Shown here: positions 32,307 through 42,148 of the stretch, piece by piece
How positions within the stretch are numbered: the stretch's first letter is position 1
Layout: every line of letters begins with the position of its first letter
Source of the DNA: Pseudomonas sp. B28(2017)
GTDB taxonomy: Bacteria > Pseudomonadota > Gammaproteobacteria > Pseudomonadales > Pseudomonadaceae
Direction of reading: 5' to 3'
Assembly: GCF_002113025.1 (NCBI RefSeq)
Contig: NZ_NEJH01000003.1
Location: 496,001 to 560,000 of the forward strand
DNA: 64,000 nucleotides
Notes under the pieces: generated by a model
What the model was told of the DNA's origin: nothing
Seen by the model: only the letters and a program-made list of their open reading frames with translations
Databases searched by the model: none
Made by a program: the position numbers and the translations under genes

Positions 32307-34430
32307 ATGGAATGCGCGCAACCCACGCCAGTAGAAGGCAACTCAACCCTTTTAGTCGTCGACGATTACCCCGAAAACCTGATCAGCATGCGCGCATTGT
32401 TACAGCGCCAGGACTGGCGGGTCATTACTGCCGCCTCGGGTTTCGAGGCCCTCGGCTTGTTGCTTGAACACGATATCGACCTGGTAGTACTGGACGTGCA
32501 GATGCCGGGCATGGACGGTTATGAAGTGGCGCGCCTGATGCGCGGTAGCCAGCGGACCCGCCTCACGCCGATCATTTTCCTGACCGCCAACGAACAGTCC
32601 CTGGACGCGGTGATCAAGGGCTATGCCAGCGGTGCGGTGGATTACCTGTTCAAGCCGTTCGACCCACAGATCTTCACGCCCAAGGTCCAGGCATTGCTCG
32701 AACACCAGCGTAACCGCCGGGCCTTGCAGCGCCTGAGTCATGATCTGGAATCCGCTCGTGCCTTTAATGCGTCGGTGCTGGATAACGCTGCCGAAGGCAT
32801 TCTGGTATTGGGTGAGGACGGTCTGATTCGTTTTGCCAATCCGGCAATGTCGCGGTTGCTCAATGCCACGGTGCAGGAACTGCAAGGCAAGGAATTTCTG
32901 GACTACCTGCAAAAGCCGCATATCCCGATCTGGGCCGATTCCGAGTTGCTGGCCGGATACAAGCGCGGCGAAACCCTGCGCCTGCACGATGCCCTGTTGC
33001 GTACGGCGCCCGGCCAGCAGGTGCCGGTGGCCTTGTCCTGCGCGCCGTTACCTGTCGAGCAACATGCGATGGTAGTGACCGTGCTGGATATGTCGGTGGT
33101 GCGTCATCTGCATCAGCAACTGGAATTTCAGGCGGTCACCGATCCGCTGACCGGGTTGCTCAACCGCCGGGGTTTCTACCAGACCGTAGAGAACCTGCTG
33201 TTGCGCGGTGAGCGTTCCGACAGTGTCTGGGTTTTGATGTACCTGGACCTCGACGGTTTCAAGCGCGTCAATGATTCGCTCGGACACGATGCCGGCGATC
33301 GGGTGCTGCGTTGGGTCTCCGAACAGTTGAAGGCCTGCTTGCGGTCCTTCGACATTCTGGCGCGGATGGGCGGCGACGAATTCACCGCGCTGCTGGATCT
33401 GGAGTTCCCTGAGCAGGCGGCGAAAATTGCGGAAAAAATCATCGAACGAGTGTCGATCTGTCAGCAGATCGACGGCCTCGATATCGCCCTGGGTGCCAGC
33501 ATCGGCATCGCCACATTCCCTGATTGTGGCGCCAATCTGGACGGGATGCTGCGCGCGGCCGACATCGCCATGTACGAAGCCAAGCGTGCCGGTCGCCAGC
33601 AATATCGCTTCTACGATCACGATATGAACGGCCGGGCGCGCTCGCGGTTGATGCTGGAAGAAAGTGTGCGCGCAGCCATCGAGAACCGGGATTTCAATCT
33701 GGTGTATCAGCCTCAGGTTGGGATTGCCGACGGGCGGATTCGTGGCTTCGAGGCCTTGTTGCGCTGGCAGCATCCGAGCGTTGGCGATGTCCCTCCGGGG
33801 CTGTTTTTGCCACTGCTGGAAGAGGCGCGGTTGATCAGTCGTCTGGGCAGCTGGATCTACTATTGCAGTGCCGGGCAACGCAAAGCCTGGGAGACTCTGT
33901 TTGCCGAGGATCTGGTGCTCGGCGTCAGTTTGAGCCGTACGCAGTTCGGCATGCCCAACCTGGTCACTGAGCTACGCCAGGTGCTGGAGCGCCATGGCTT
34001 GCAACCGCATCATCTGGAAGTCGAGGTCACGGAAGAGGCCTTGATGCACAACCCCGAAGAAACCCGCAAGCAATTGCGCCTGCTGCACAATCTGGGCGTA
34101 CGCGTGGCATTGGATGACTTCGGGGCCGGGCCGTGTTCCCTGTCGCACTTGCGCGACCTGGCGCTGGATACCCTCAAGATCGACCGGCATCTGATCGCCC
34201 GGTTGCCGGAGTCGATACGGGATGCGGCGCTGGTGCGCAGTGTGATCGACCTGTGCAGACAGTTCGGGATGCTGGTGATTGCCGAAGGGGTGGAAACCGT
34301 CGCGCAGTATGAATGGCTGAAGGCCAACGGCTGTGAATATGTGCAAGGCTTCCTGGTGGCCCGGCCGATGATGGCCGAAGACACCGGACGGTTTGTCCAG
34401 CCGTTTGACTGGAGCGCGCTACCCCGCTGA
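32307..34430 (+). CDS. REC-PAS-GGDEF-EAL cyclic-di-GMP signalling protein
   Basis: A 707-residue response-regulator-type protein. The receiver domain (about 14-130) has acidic DD at 19-20, phospho-acceptor D63 (VVLDVQMPGMDG) and the YLFKPFD lysine. A PAS domain covers about 150-260. The GGDEF domain (about 275-440) has intact ARMGGDEF (355-359) preceded by an RSFD I-site. The EAL domain (about 455-700) keeps FEALLRW, EVTEEAL, DDFGAG, LKIDRHLI and AEGVET, but VNLS is replaced by VSLS near 539. It could make, degrade or sense c-di-GMP; the Asn loss may weaken phosphodiesterase activity. No histidine kinase gene adjoins it. Confidence 0.92.
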   Translation: MECAQPTPVEGNSTLLVVDDYPENLISMRALLQRQDWRVITAASGFEALGLLLEHDIDLVVLDVQMPGMDGYEVARLMRGSQRTRLTPIIFLTANEQSLDAVIKGYASGAVDYLFKPFDPQIFTPKVQALLEHQRNRRALQRLSHDLESARAFNASVLDNAAEGILVLGEDGLIRFANPAMSRLLNATVQELQGKEFLDYLQKPHIPIWADSELLAGYKRGETLRLHDALLRTAPGQQVPVALSCAPLPVEQHAMVVTVLDMSVVRHLHQQLEFQAVTDPLTGLLNRRGFYQTVENLLLRGERSDSVWVLMYLDLDGFKRVNDSLGHDAGDRVLRWVSEQLKACLRSFDILARMGGDEFTALLDLEFPEQAAKIAEKIIERVSICQQIDGLDIALGASIGIATFPDCGANLDGMLRAADIAMYEAKRAGRQQYRFYDHDMNGRARSRLMLEESVRAAIENRDFNLVYQPQVGIADGRIRGFEALLRWQHPSVGDVPPGLFLPLLEEARLISRLGSWIYYCSAGQRKAWETLFAEDLVLGVSLSRTQFGMPNLVTELRQVLERHGLQPHHLEVEVTEEALMHNPEETRKQLRLLHNLGVRVALDDFGAGPCSLSHLRDLALDTLKIDRHLIARLPESIRDAALVRSVIDLCRQFGMLVIAEGVETVAQYEWLKANGCEYVQGFLVARPMMAEDTGRFVQPFDWSALPR

Positions 34431-34475
34431 ATTCGCTACACTGGCGACCTTTTAGTGACGTGTATTGCCGCCCCG

Positions 34476-34982
34476 ATGACCGTGTTGAAATATCTCCAGG
34501 CCTATCCTGCTACCTTGCAGGCTCAGGTGCGCCAGCTGATCGCCGACGGTCGGCTGGGCGATTACCTGAGCCAGCGTTACCCGCAAAAGCATGGGGTGCA
34601 GAGCGACAAGGCGCTGTACACCTATGCCCTGGACCTCAAGCAGGAGTACCTGCGTAATGCTCCGGCCATCGACAAGGTGCTGTTCGACAACCGCCTGGAC
34701 TTGACTCACCGTGCCCTTGGCTTGCACACCACGATCTCCCGGGTGCAAGGCGGCAAGCTCAAGGCAAAGAAGGAAATCCGCATCGCTTCGCTGTTCAAGG
34801 AAGCGCCGTCCGAGTTCCTGAAAATGATCGTGGTGCATGAACTGGCGCACTTCAAGGAGTCGGACCACAACAAGGCGTTCTACAAACTGTGTGAGCACAT
34901 GCTGCCGGGTTATCACCAAGTGGAATTCGATGTGCGGGTGTACCTGACCTGGCGGGACTTGCCGGCGCCGGCAGGCGCGTAG
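34476..34982 (+). CDS. YgjP-like zinc metallopeptidase domain protein
   Basis: A 168-residue protein of the YgjP/WLM family. The zinc motif HELAHFKESDHNKAFY (around residues 124-139) gives HExxH plus a downstream His (DHN). The preceding SLFKEAPSEFLKMIVV and the C-terminal LPGYHQVEFDVRVYLTWRDLP match the family. Proteins of this group are cytoplasmic; some are metallopeptidases linked to protein-DNA or SUMO-like processing, but bacterial function is unproven. The ATG at 34476 lacks a strong ribosome site; a GTG seven codons upstream (34455) is an alternative. A small HTH gene follows 50 nt later. Confidence 0.8.
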   Translation: MTVLKYLQAYPATLQAQVRQLIADGRLGDYLSQRYPQKHGVQSDKALYTYALDLKQEYLRNAPAIDKVLFDNRLDLTHRALGLHTTISRVQGGKLKAKKEIRIASLFKEAPSEFLKMIVVHELAHFKESDHNKAFYKLCEHMLPGYHQVEFDVRVYLTWRDLPAPAGA

Positions 34983-35032
34983 TAACTGCCGCAGGCTCGG
35001 GCTGCGGCCGGACGATTTTTCAGGAGCGTTGG

Positions 35033-35329
35033 ATGGACGTAAGCAAGACCAAGAGCAGCTTCTATCGCCGGTTATATGTGGCATACCTGATCGACAGCGG
35101 GCTGGCCAGCAACGTCCCGGCGCTGACCGACGTCACCGGCATGCCCCGGCGCACGGCACAGGACACCATCGCGGCGTTGGCGGATCTGGATATCGTTTGT
35201 GAATTCGAGCAGGAGGAGGGCGCGCGCAACCATGCGGGGCGCTATCGGATTCGTGAGTGGGGTGCGATCGATCGCGGGTGGATCGAGCGTAACCTGCGGC
35301 AGATCAAGGCGGTGCTGGAGTATCCCTGA
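35033..35329 (+). CDS. Small winged helix-turn-helix protein
   Basis: A 98-residue basic protein. SFYRRLYVAYLIDSGLA and VPALTDVTGMPRRTAQDTIAALADL form a compact winged HTH (recognition helix PRRTAQDTIAAL at about 38-49), followed by a wing with GRYRIREWG. It is probably a DNA-binding protein, and its target is unknown. TTTTTCAGGAGC lies before the ATG. It follows the YgjP-like gene and may be co-transcribed with it. A REP pair lies just downstream. Confidence 0.75.
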   Translation: MDVSKTKSSFYRRLYVAYLIDSGLASNVPALTDVTGMPRRTAQDTIAALADLDIVCEFEQEEGARNHAGRYRIREWGAIDRGWIERNLRQIKAVLEYP

Positions 35330-35355
35330 AGTCTTTCAGTGATTTAACTGACGCT

Positions 35356-35446
35356 TTCGCGAGCAAGTCGAATCGTCGCACCGCCGCTCCCACAGTTGAT
35401 TTGAGTTGTGAACACAATCCTGTGTGGGAGCGAACCTGCTCGCGAA
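35356..35446. repeat. REP-like pair with an extended left copy
   Basis: The left copy reads TTCGCGAGCAAG-TCGAATCGTCGCACCGCCG-CTCCCAC, so the loop is replaced by a longer block. The right copy is normal (GTGGGAGCGAACCTGCTCGCGAA). Confidence 0.75.
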
Positions 35447-35453
35447 GAGGCCC

Positions 35454-35906
35454 TCAAGGGCGACGCATCCCGATGTGTGGAATGCCATCCTCCATATATT
35501 CCTCGCCCGCCACGACAAACCCGTACCGCCCGTAATACCCCTGCAAGTGCGCCTGGGCCGAGAGGTAGATCGGCGTTTCCGGCCAGCGTTCTTCAATCTG
35601 CTTCAACGCCTGCTCCATCAACTCATGTCCAAGCCCGGCGCCTCGTGCGTGTGGAGCAATGATCACCCGACCGATCACTACGTCCCCGCCTTGCAGTTCC
35701 GGGTCGAGCAGCCGCAGGTAGGCTACCAGTTGATTGCTGTCCCAGGCCATCAAGTGGCAAGTGTCACCTTCCAGGTCCTGGCCATCCACATCTTGATAAG
35801 CGCACTGCTGCTCGACGACGAACACCTCGGCGCGTAGCTGCAAAATGGCGTAGAGCTGCTCCTTGCCCAGGTCGCTGTGGTGTTTGCAGATCCAGTCGAC
35901 TGTCAT
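35454..35906 (-). CDS. GNAT-family N-acetyltransferase, ElaA-like
   Basis: A 150-residue ElaA-type GNAT protein. It has LYAILQLRAEVFVVEQQCAYQDVDGQDL at about 15-42, characteristic of ElaA, then HLMAWDSNQLVAYLRL, the acetyl-CoA loop VIIAPHARGAGLGHELM (R/Q-x-x-G-x-G/A) and YYGRYGFVVAGEEYMEDGIPHIGM. The acyl acceptor is unknown. The ATG at 35906 gives the family length; the 37-codon extension reads through promoter-like sequence. Confidence 0.9.
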   Translation of the reverse strand: MTVDWICKHHSDLGKEQLYAILQLRAEVFVVEQQCAYQDVDGQDLEGDTCHLMAWDSNQLVAYLRLLDPELQGGDVVIGRVIIAPHARGAGLGHELMEQALKQIEERWPETPIYLSAQAHLQGYYGRYGFVVAGEEYMEDGIPHIGMRRP

Positions 35907-36163
35907 GTTTTGATTCCCTGAAAACGTCGTTCCGATACTAAGCGCACTCACGCCAGAAGTCTTTATGGCGGAAGAATCTGTGACATAGGCCAAAATGCCA
36001 TCATTCATTTCTCGCACGGATGTCTTCTTTGTGTAATCTGGATCGAAGCGCTGTGCTGTGGCTTCGATGAGCTAACGTTTAGCACCCGGGTCTTGCCGGT
36101 ACGGGGCCTTGGGGTTTTGGCTGAAAACACGTCGGGCAATCCGCCCGCTAAGGATTTTCTGGC

Positions 36164-36901
36164 ATGCCGCGATTGCATCGAGCTTTTGCCTTGATTGGAT
36201 TGCTGTTGCTGGTTCAGGGAGCGGCGGCAGAAAAACTGCGATTGGTCGCTGATGCCTGGCCCCCCTTTACCGACTCCACGCTCGTCAACGGTGGTCTGGC
36301 CACGGACATTGTCAGTACCGCGCTCGCCAGGGCCGGCTATGCCAGTGAGTTCGAACAGGTGCCTTGGGCGCGGGCCTTGATGGGATTGGGCGAGGGTCGA
36401 TACGACGTGCTGGTCAATGCCTGGTACAACGACGAGCGTACAGAACTCGGCCAGTTTTCCGGCGAGTACCTGCTCAATCGCGTGCGTTTTCTCAAGCGCA
36501 AGGACGCGCCCATCGAGTTCAACAACCTGCAGCAATTGCACACGTATCCGATTGCCATCGTGCGCGGTTACGCCTATTCGCCTGCGTTCGACAAGGACGA
36601 CTCATTGCAGAAAGTCCCTGTGCACAGCTTCGCCATGGCCGTGCGCATGGTCGCGGCCGACCGGGTCAAACTGACGCTGGAAGATGAGTACGTTGCCCGC
36701 TACTACCTGGCCCGCGAGTCACCCAAGGTACGCAACGCCGTGGAATTCCTGCCCAAGGCTTTGAGCGAGAACAGCCTGCACATTCTGGTCAGCCTGAAGA
36801 ATCCGCAGCATGAGCAAATCGTCGCCGGTTTTGACCGAGAGATCGCGGCCATGAAGGCGGACGGAAGTTATGACAAGTTGATGCGCCAGCATGGGATGTG
36901 A
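36164..36901 (+). CDS. Family-3 periplasmic solute-binding protein
   Basis: A 245-residue protein with a signal peptide (1-22, ...VQGAAAE). The single SBP_bac_3 domain begins KLRLVADAWPPFTDSTLVNGGLATD and has FEQVPWARALMGLGEGRYDVLVNAWYNDER. It belongs to the same broad class as the protein at 12438-13253 and likewise lacks adjacent permease or ATPase genes. The ligand is unknown. A perfect hairpin (ATCGAAGC / GCTTCGAT, 36042-36068) sits in its leader. Confidence 0.8.
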   Translation: MPRLHRAFALIGLLLLVQGAAAEKLRLVADAWPPFTDSTLVNGGLATDIVSTALARAGYASEFEQVPWARALMGLGEGRYDVLVNAWYNDERTELGQFSGEYLLNRVRFLKRKDAPIEFNNLQQLHTYPIAIVRGYAYSPAFDKDDSLQKVPVHSFAMAVRMVAADRVKLTLEDEYVARYYLARESPKVRNAVEFLPKALSENSLHILVSLKNPQHEQIVAGFDREIAAMKADGSYDKLMRQHGM

Positions 36902-36940
36902 GTGGACTGATCCGGATTCTGTACTGTTGCTGATGGCCTC

Positions 36941-36960
36941 TTCGCGAGCAAGCCCGCTCA
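36941..36960. repeat. Partial REP-like copy
   Basis: TTCGCGAGCAAGCCCGCTCA is a truncated single copy of the repeat just before the yccS-like stop codon region. Confidence 0.6.
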
Positions 36961-36973
36961 GACACCACAGATC

Positions 36974-39157
36974 TCAATCCTCACTCGTATCCTTGATCAA
37001 ATGCGCCGCCAATGTCCGCAACGGCCCGAGCTGACGGCAAATCAGTGCCAGTTGCGTCTGCACCAGTCGCTGGCCTTCATCGATTTCATCAGGCATCTGT
37101 TCCAGTTCATTGGCCAGTGCTTCTTCTTCATCGCTCTGAATCGCAATCGAAGACTTGCTCGCCAGCCCTTGGGCGATCTCGTCGATGCTGGTGGCCAGTT
37201 TCACCCCGGCCCCCTCGATCAGGTGCTCGCGCACGCCCGCCGGCAGTTGGGTTTCCCGGTGCGCGCCCAGGCCCGACAGGTAACTGAGTAGCGTGTGGGA
37301 CAGCACCAGGAAGCGAAAGCCCACATCCGCCTCCTTTCGGAAATGCCCAGGCTCCATCAGCATGTTGGCCAGTGTGGTCGACAGTGCCGCGTCGGCGTTG
37401 TGCGCGTTGCGGCGGGCCAGGCGGTAGGCCAGGTCGTCGCTTTTGCCCGCAGCGTATTGCTGCATGATCTGGCGCAGGTAAATGCTGTTGCAGGCCAGGG
37501 TGTTGGCCAGCACTTTGTTCAGGCGCCGCCCCTGCCAGTCCGGCAGGAACAGGAACACCGCCAGCCCGGCGATCAGGCTGCCGAGCAAGGTATCGAACAA
37601 CCGTGGCAGGAACAGCCCGTAACCGTCACCCACCTGGTTGAAGCAGAACAGCACCATCAAGGTGATTGCCGCTGTCGCCAGGGTGTAGCGGGTGGTGCGG
37701 TTGGTAAAGAACACCACGCCGGCGGCAATGGCGAAACAGGACTGGATCAGCGGGTTCGGGAACAGGTCGAACAGCGCCCAGGCCAGGGTCAGGCCGATGG
37801 CGGTGCCGATGATCCGTTGACCGAGTTTGCGGCGGGTGGCGCCGTAGTTCGGTTGGCAGACGAACAGCGTAGTGAGGATGATCCAGTAGCCTTGGGACGG
37901 GTGAATCAAATGCACCATGGCGTAGCCGATGCTCAAGGCCAGGGGCAATCGCAGGGCATGGCGGAACAGCAGCGAGGTCGGCGTCAGCTGCGTGCGCAAG
38001 CGAAGCCACACGTCCTTGAGGTTGCGCGGCGAACGGTCAAGCAAGCTGCTGTCGGTGGCGTCGGCCAGGGCGTCAGGGTTGCTCGCATCGCTGAGCAAGC
38101 GGTCGAGGGTGCCGAGGTTGGCCGCCAGTGCCCGCAATGAACGCAGCAAGCCGCGCCAGGCCGGGTTGCTCTGGATGCGCAGGTGTTCGAGGGAGGCATC
38201 CAGGTCGCTCAGGGCTTCGGCGAAACCGGCATCGTAGGTGAACGATTGACGCATCTGGATCGACTCGGCCAGGGTCCGGCAGGCTTTGCCTTGCTGGCGC
38301 AACAGGCGCTGGCAGCGGAACAGCACGTCACTGTGGAAGAAGGCCTCGGCCAGGGCGTTGTAAGGGTAGTGTGAAGAGCTGGCGCGTTCGTGGATGTCCT
38401 GGGCGAGGAAGTACAGTTTCAGGTAGCGGCTGACTTTCGACCCTGGTCGGCCGTTACCGACCCGGTGCAGGATGATCTCCTTGGCGGCATTCAGTGCCGC
38501 CACCACCCGGCCGTTCTGCTGGGCCAGTTCCAGGCGCCGCGCCTCCACGTCCATCTGTCGGACCGGCTCGAACAGCGAGGATTTCAACTTCAGGTAGAAA
38601 CCCAGTTCGCGGAACAACCGCGCCAGGCTCTGCTGCACCGGCTGATTGGAAAACAGCGCCTGCCACAACACCGAGAGCAGGCCGTACCAGGCAGCGCCGG
38701 CCACCAGCAGCACCGGCTCATGCCAGACATCGGTGACCGCACCGCCACGCTGATCCACGCCGATCATGGTGTAGACCGACAGAATCAACGTCGCCGAGGC
38801 TATCGCACCATAGCGCTCGCCGAGGGCGCCGAGCATGGTCAGGCAGAACGCGGCCAGGGCGAAGGCGATGATAAACAACGAGGGATAGGGGAAGAGCAGT
38901 TCGACAGACAGGGCGGCAACGGCGAAACACACCAGCGTCACGGCCAGCGCGTTGAGACGGCCCTGCCAGCTGTCGTCGGTCTCGGCCAGGGCGCTGGCGA
39001 TAATTCCCAGGAACAGCGGGATCAGCAGGCCCATTTCGTCCTGATACCAACACAGCGCCATGGTGCCGGTCAGGGCGATGAATACCCGCACACTGTAGCT
39101 GAACTTATCCAGCGCCCAAAGGCGACGCAGAGACTGGCGGAATGAAGTCGATGACAT
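36974..39157 (-). CDS. YccS/FUSC-family inner-membrane transporter-like protein
   Basis: A 727-residue membrane protein of the YccS group. An N-terminal block of about six helices (FSYSVRVFIALTGTMALCWYQ ... LGERYGAIASATLILSVYTMIG) is followed by a long soluble region, a second helical block with HPSQGYWIILTTLFVCQPNYGATRRKLGQRIIGTAIG (the FUSC motif, about 400-435), and a cytoplasmic C terminus. FUSC proteins are related to aromatic-acid efflux AaeB. Substrate and partner proteins are unknown. It is convergent with the binding-protein gene. Confidence 0.88.
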   Translation of the reverse strand: MSSTSFRQSLRRLWALDKFSYSVRVFIALTGTMALCWYQDEMGLLIPLFLGIIASALAETDDSWQGRLNALAVTLVCFAVAALSVELLFPYPSLFIIAFALAAFCLTMLGALGERYGAIASATLILSVYTMIGVDQRGGAVTDVWHEPVLLVAGAAWYGLLSVLWQALFSNQPVQQSLARLFRELGFYLKLKSSLFEPVRQMDVEARRLELAQQNGRVVAALNAAKEIILHRVGNGRPGSKVSRYLKLYFLAQDIHERASSSHYPYNALAEAFFHSDVLFRCQRLLRQQGKACRTLAESIQMRQSFTYDAGFAEALSDLDASLEHLRIQSNPAWRGLLRSLRALAANLGTLDRLLSDASNPDALADATDSSLLDRSPRNLKDVWLRLRTQLTPTSLLFRHALRLPLALSIGYAMVHLIHPSQGYWIILTTLFVCQPNYGATRRKLGQRIIGTAIGLTLAWALFDLFPNPLIQSCFAIAAGVVFFTNRTTRYTLATAAITLMVLFCFNQVGDGYGLFLPRLFDTLLGSLIAGLAVFLFLPDWQGRRLNKVLANTLACNSIYLRQIMQQYAAGKSDDLAYRLARRNAHNADAALSTTLANMLMEPGHFRKEADVGFRFLVLSHTLLSYLSGLGAHRETQLPAGVREHLIEGAGVKLATSIDEIAQGLASKSSIAIQSDEEEALANELEQMPDEIDEGQRLVQTQLALICRQLGPLRTLAAHLIKDTSED

Positions 39158-39275
39158 GAAATGCGAAGGCCTTCCGAGGCAATGACGCTAAATTGAGCCA
39201 CTAATGACGCCGACGCAATGGCGCCGATCACATCAGACAGCAAAATCTGTTCCTTTTCATACACTACAGACCACT

Positions 39276-39364
39276 GTGGGAGCGAGCCTGCTCGCGAATG
39301 CAATCTGTCAGTTAACCTTTATGTTGACTGACACACCGCTTTCGCGAGCAGGCTCGCTCCCACA
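39276..39364. repeat. REP-like pair upstream of the yccS-like gene
   Basis: GTGGGAGCGAGCCTGCTCGCGAA and the inverted copy are about 43 nt apart. Confidence 0.87.
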
Positions 39365-39378
39365 GGAATTGCGTTGAA

Positions 39379-40557
39379 TCAGACGTATTGCGCAGCCGCG
39401 TACCCCGACGCCCAGGCCCACTGGAAGTTGAACCCGCCCAGATGCCCGGTCACGTCCAGCACTTCGCCGATGAAGTACAGTCCCGGGCTTTTCAGCGATT
39501 CCATGGTCTTGGACGACACTTCATTGGTATTGACGCCGCCCAGGGTCACCTCGGCGGTGCGATAGCCTTCGGTGCCCGCCGGCACGACTTTCCAGCTCGC
39601 CAGTTTTTCCGCGACATCGGCCAGTTCGGCGTGGGTGTACTGCTTCATCGGTTTGGAGACGAACCAGTTGTCCGCCAGCAGGTTGGCCATCTTCTTGGTG
39701 AAAATTTCCCCGAGCAGGGTTTTCAACTCGCTGTTGGGACGCTCGGCCTGTTGCTGTTGCAGCCAGCCCGGTACGTCGTGATCCGGCAGCAGGTTGATCT
39801 CGACGGTATCGCCGGACTCCCAGAACGACGAAATCTGCAAAATCGCCGGGCCGCTGAGGCCGCGGTGGGTGAACAGGATGTTCTCGCGGAAGCTCTGGTC
39901 GTTGCAGCTCACCAGGCAATCCACCGACGTACCGGACAACTCGGTGCACAACGCCTTGAGCTGGTCGGTGATGGTGAATGGCACCAGGCCTGCGCGGGTC
40001 GGCAGCAGCTCGTGGCCAAACTGCCTGGCCACCTGGTAGCCGAAACCGGTGGCGCCCAGGGTCGGAATCGACAGGCCGCCGGTGGCGATCACTAGCGATT
40101 CGCAGGTGATCTGGCCCATCGTGGTGTCCAGCAGGTAGCCCTTCTCAAGCCTCTCGATGGTCTGGATCGAGGTGTCCAGGTGCAGGCTGACGCCGACCTG
40201 ATCGCACTCGGTCAGCAGCATTTCGAGGATGTCGCTGGATTTGTTATCGCAGAACAACTGGCCGAGTTTTTTCTCGTGGTACGGCACGCCATGCTTGGCC
40301 ACCATACCGATGAAATCCCATTGGGTGTAACGGGCCAGGGCTGATTTGCAGAAATGCGCATTCTGCGAGAGGAAATTGCCCGGCTCTGTGTACATGTTGG
40401 TGAAATTGCAGCGGCCACCGCCCGACATCAGGATTTTCTTGCCGGCCTTGTTGGCATGGTCAAGCAGCAACACCTCGCGCCCGCGCCCGGCGGCGGTCAG
40501 TGCACACATCAACCCTGCGGCGCCAGCGCCAATGATCACGACTTCGGTAGAGCGCAA
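39379..40557 (-). CDS. YhiN/HI0933-family FAD flavoprotein
   Basis: A 392-residue NAD(P)/FAD-dependent oxidoreductase-like protein. It has VVIIGAGAAGLMCALTAAGRGREVLLLDH (residues about 6-34), then KKILMSGGGRCNFTNMY, typical of the HI0933/YhiN family, TGGLSIPTLGATGFGYQVARQFGH, and a C-terminal VTGHLGGFNFQWAWASGYAAAQ. The substrate is unknown. I choose a TTG start at 40557 because AGAGGA sits 7 nt before it and it begins right at the Rossmann strand; no ATG is suitably placed. Confidence 0.9.
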   Translation of the reverse strand: MRSTEVVIIGAGAAGLMCALTAAGRGREVLLLDHANKAGKKILMSGGGRCNFTNMYTEPGNFLSQNAHFCKSALARYTQWDFIGMVAKHGVPYHEKKLGQLFCDNKSSDILEMLLTECDQVGVSLHLDTSIQTIERLEKGYLLDTTMGQITCESLVIATGGLSIPTLGATGFGYQVARQFGHELLPTRAGLVPFTITDQLKALCTELSGTSVDCLVSCNDQSFRENILFTHRGLSGPAILQISSFWESGDTVEINLLPDHDVPGWLQQQQAERPNSELKTLLGEIFTKKMANLLADNWFVSKPMKQYTHAELADVAEKLASWKVVPAGTEGYRTAEVTLGGVNTNEVSSKTMESLKSPGLYFIGEVLDVTGHLGGFNFQWAWASGYAAAQYV

Positions 40558-40595
40558 AACGGTGTCCTCTTGATGTATCAGCACAAAACAGACCT

Positions 40596-40692
40596 GTAGG
40601 AGCAAGCATGCTTGCGATGGTCGTCAACGATAACGCTGGCTGTCTGATGCCCAGCGGTTTTGATCGTCCATCGCGAGCATGCTCGCTCCTAC
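40596..40692. repeat. Composite palindromic element, about 97 bp
   Basis: GTAGGAGCAAGCATGCTTGCG then ATGGTCGTCAACGATAACGC on the left; CCATCGCGAGCATGCTCGCTCCTAC on the right. It has the same internal block as the copies at 16584 and 29828. Confidence 0.82.
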
Positions 40693-40705
40693 AGGGGGCG
40701 TGTTG

Positions 40706-42091
<1,386 letters not shown>

Positions 42092-42148
42092 GGGACTGGC
42101 CTGCAAAACAAAATGTCGCGCAGTGTACCAGTCCGATGGCCATTCGCC

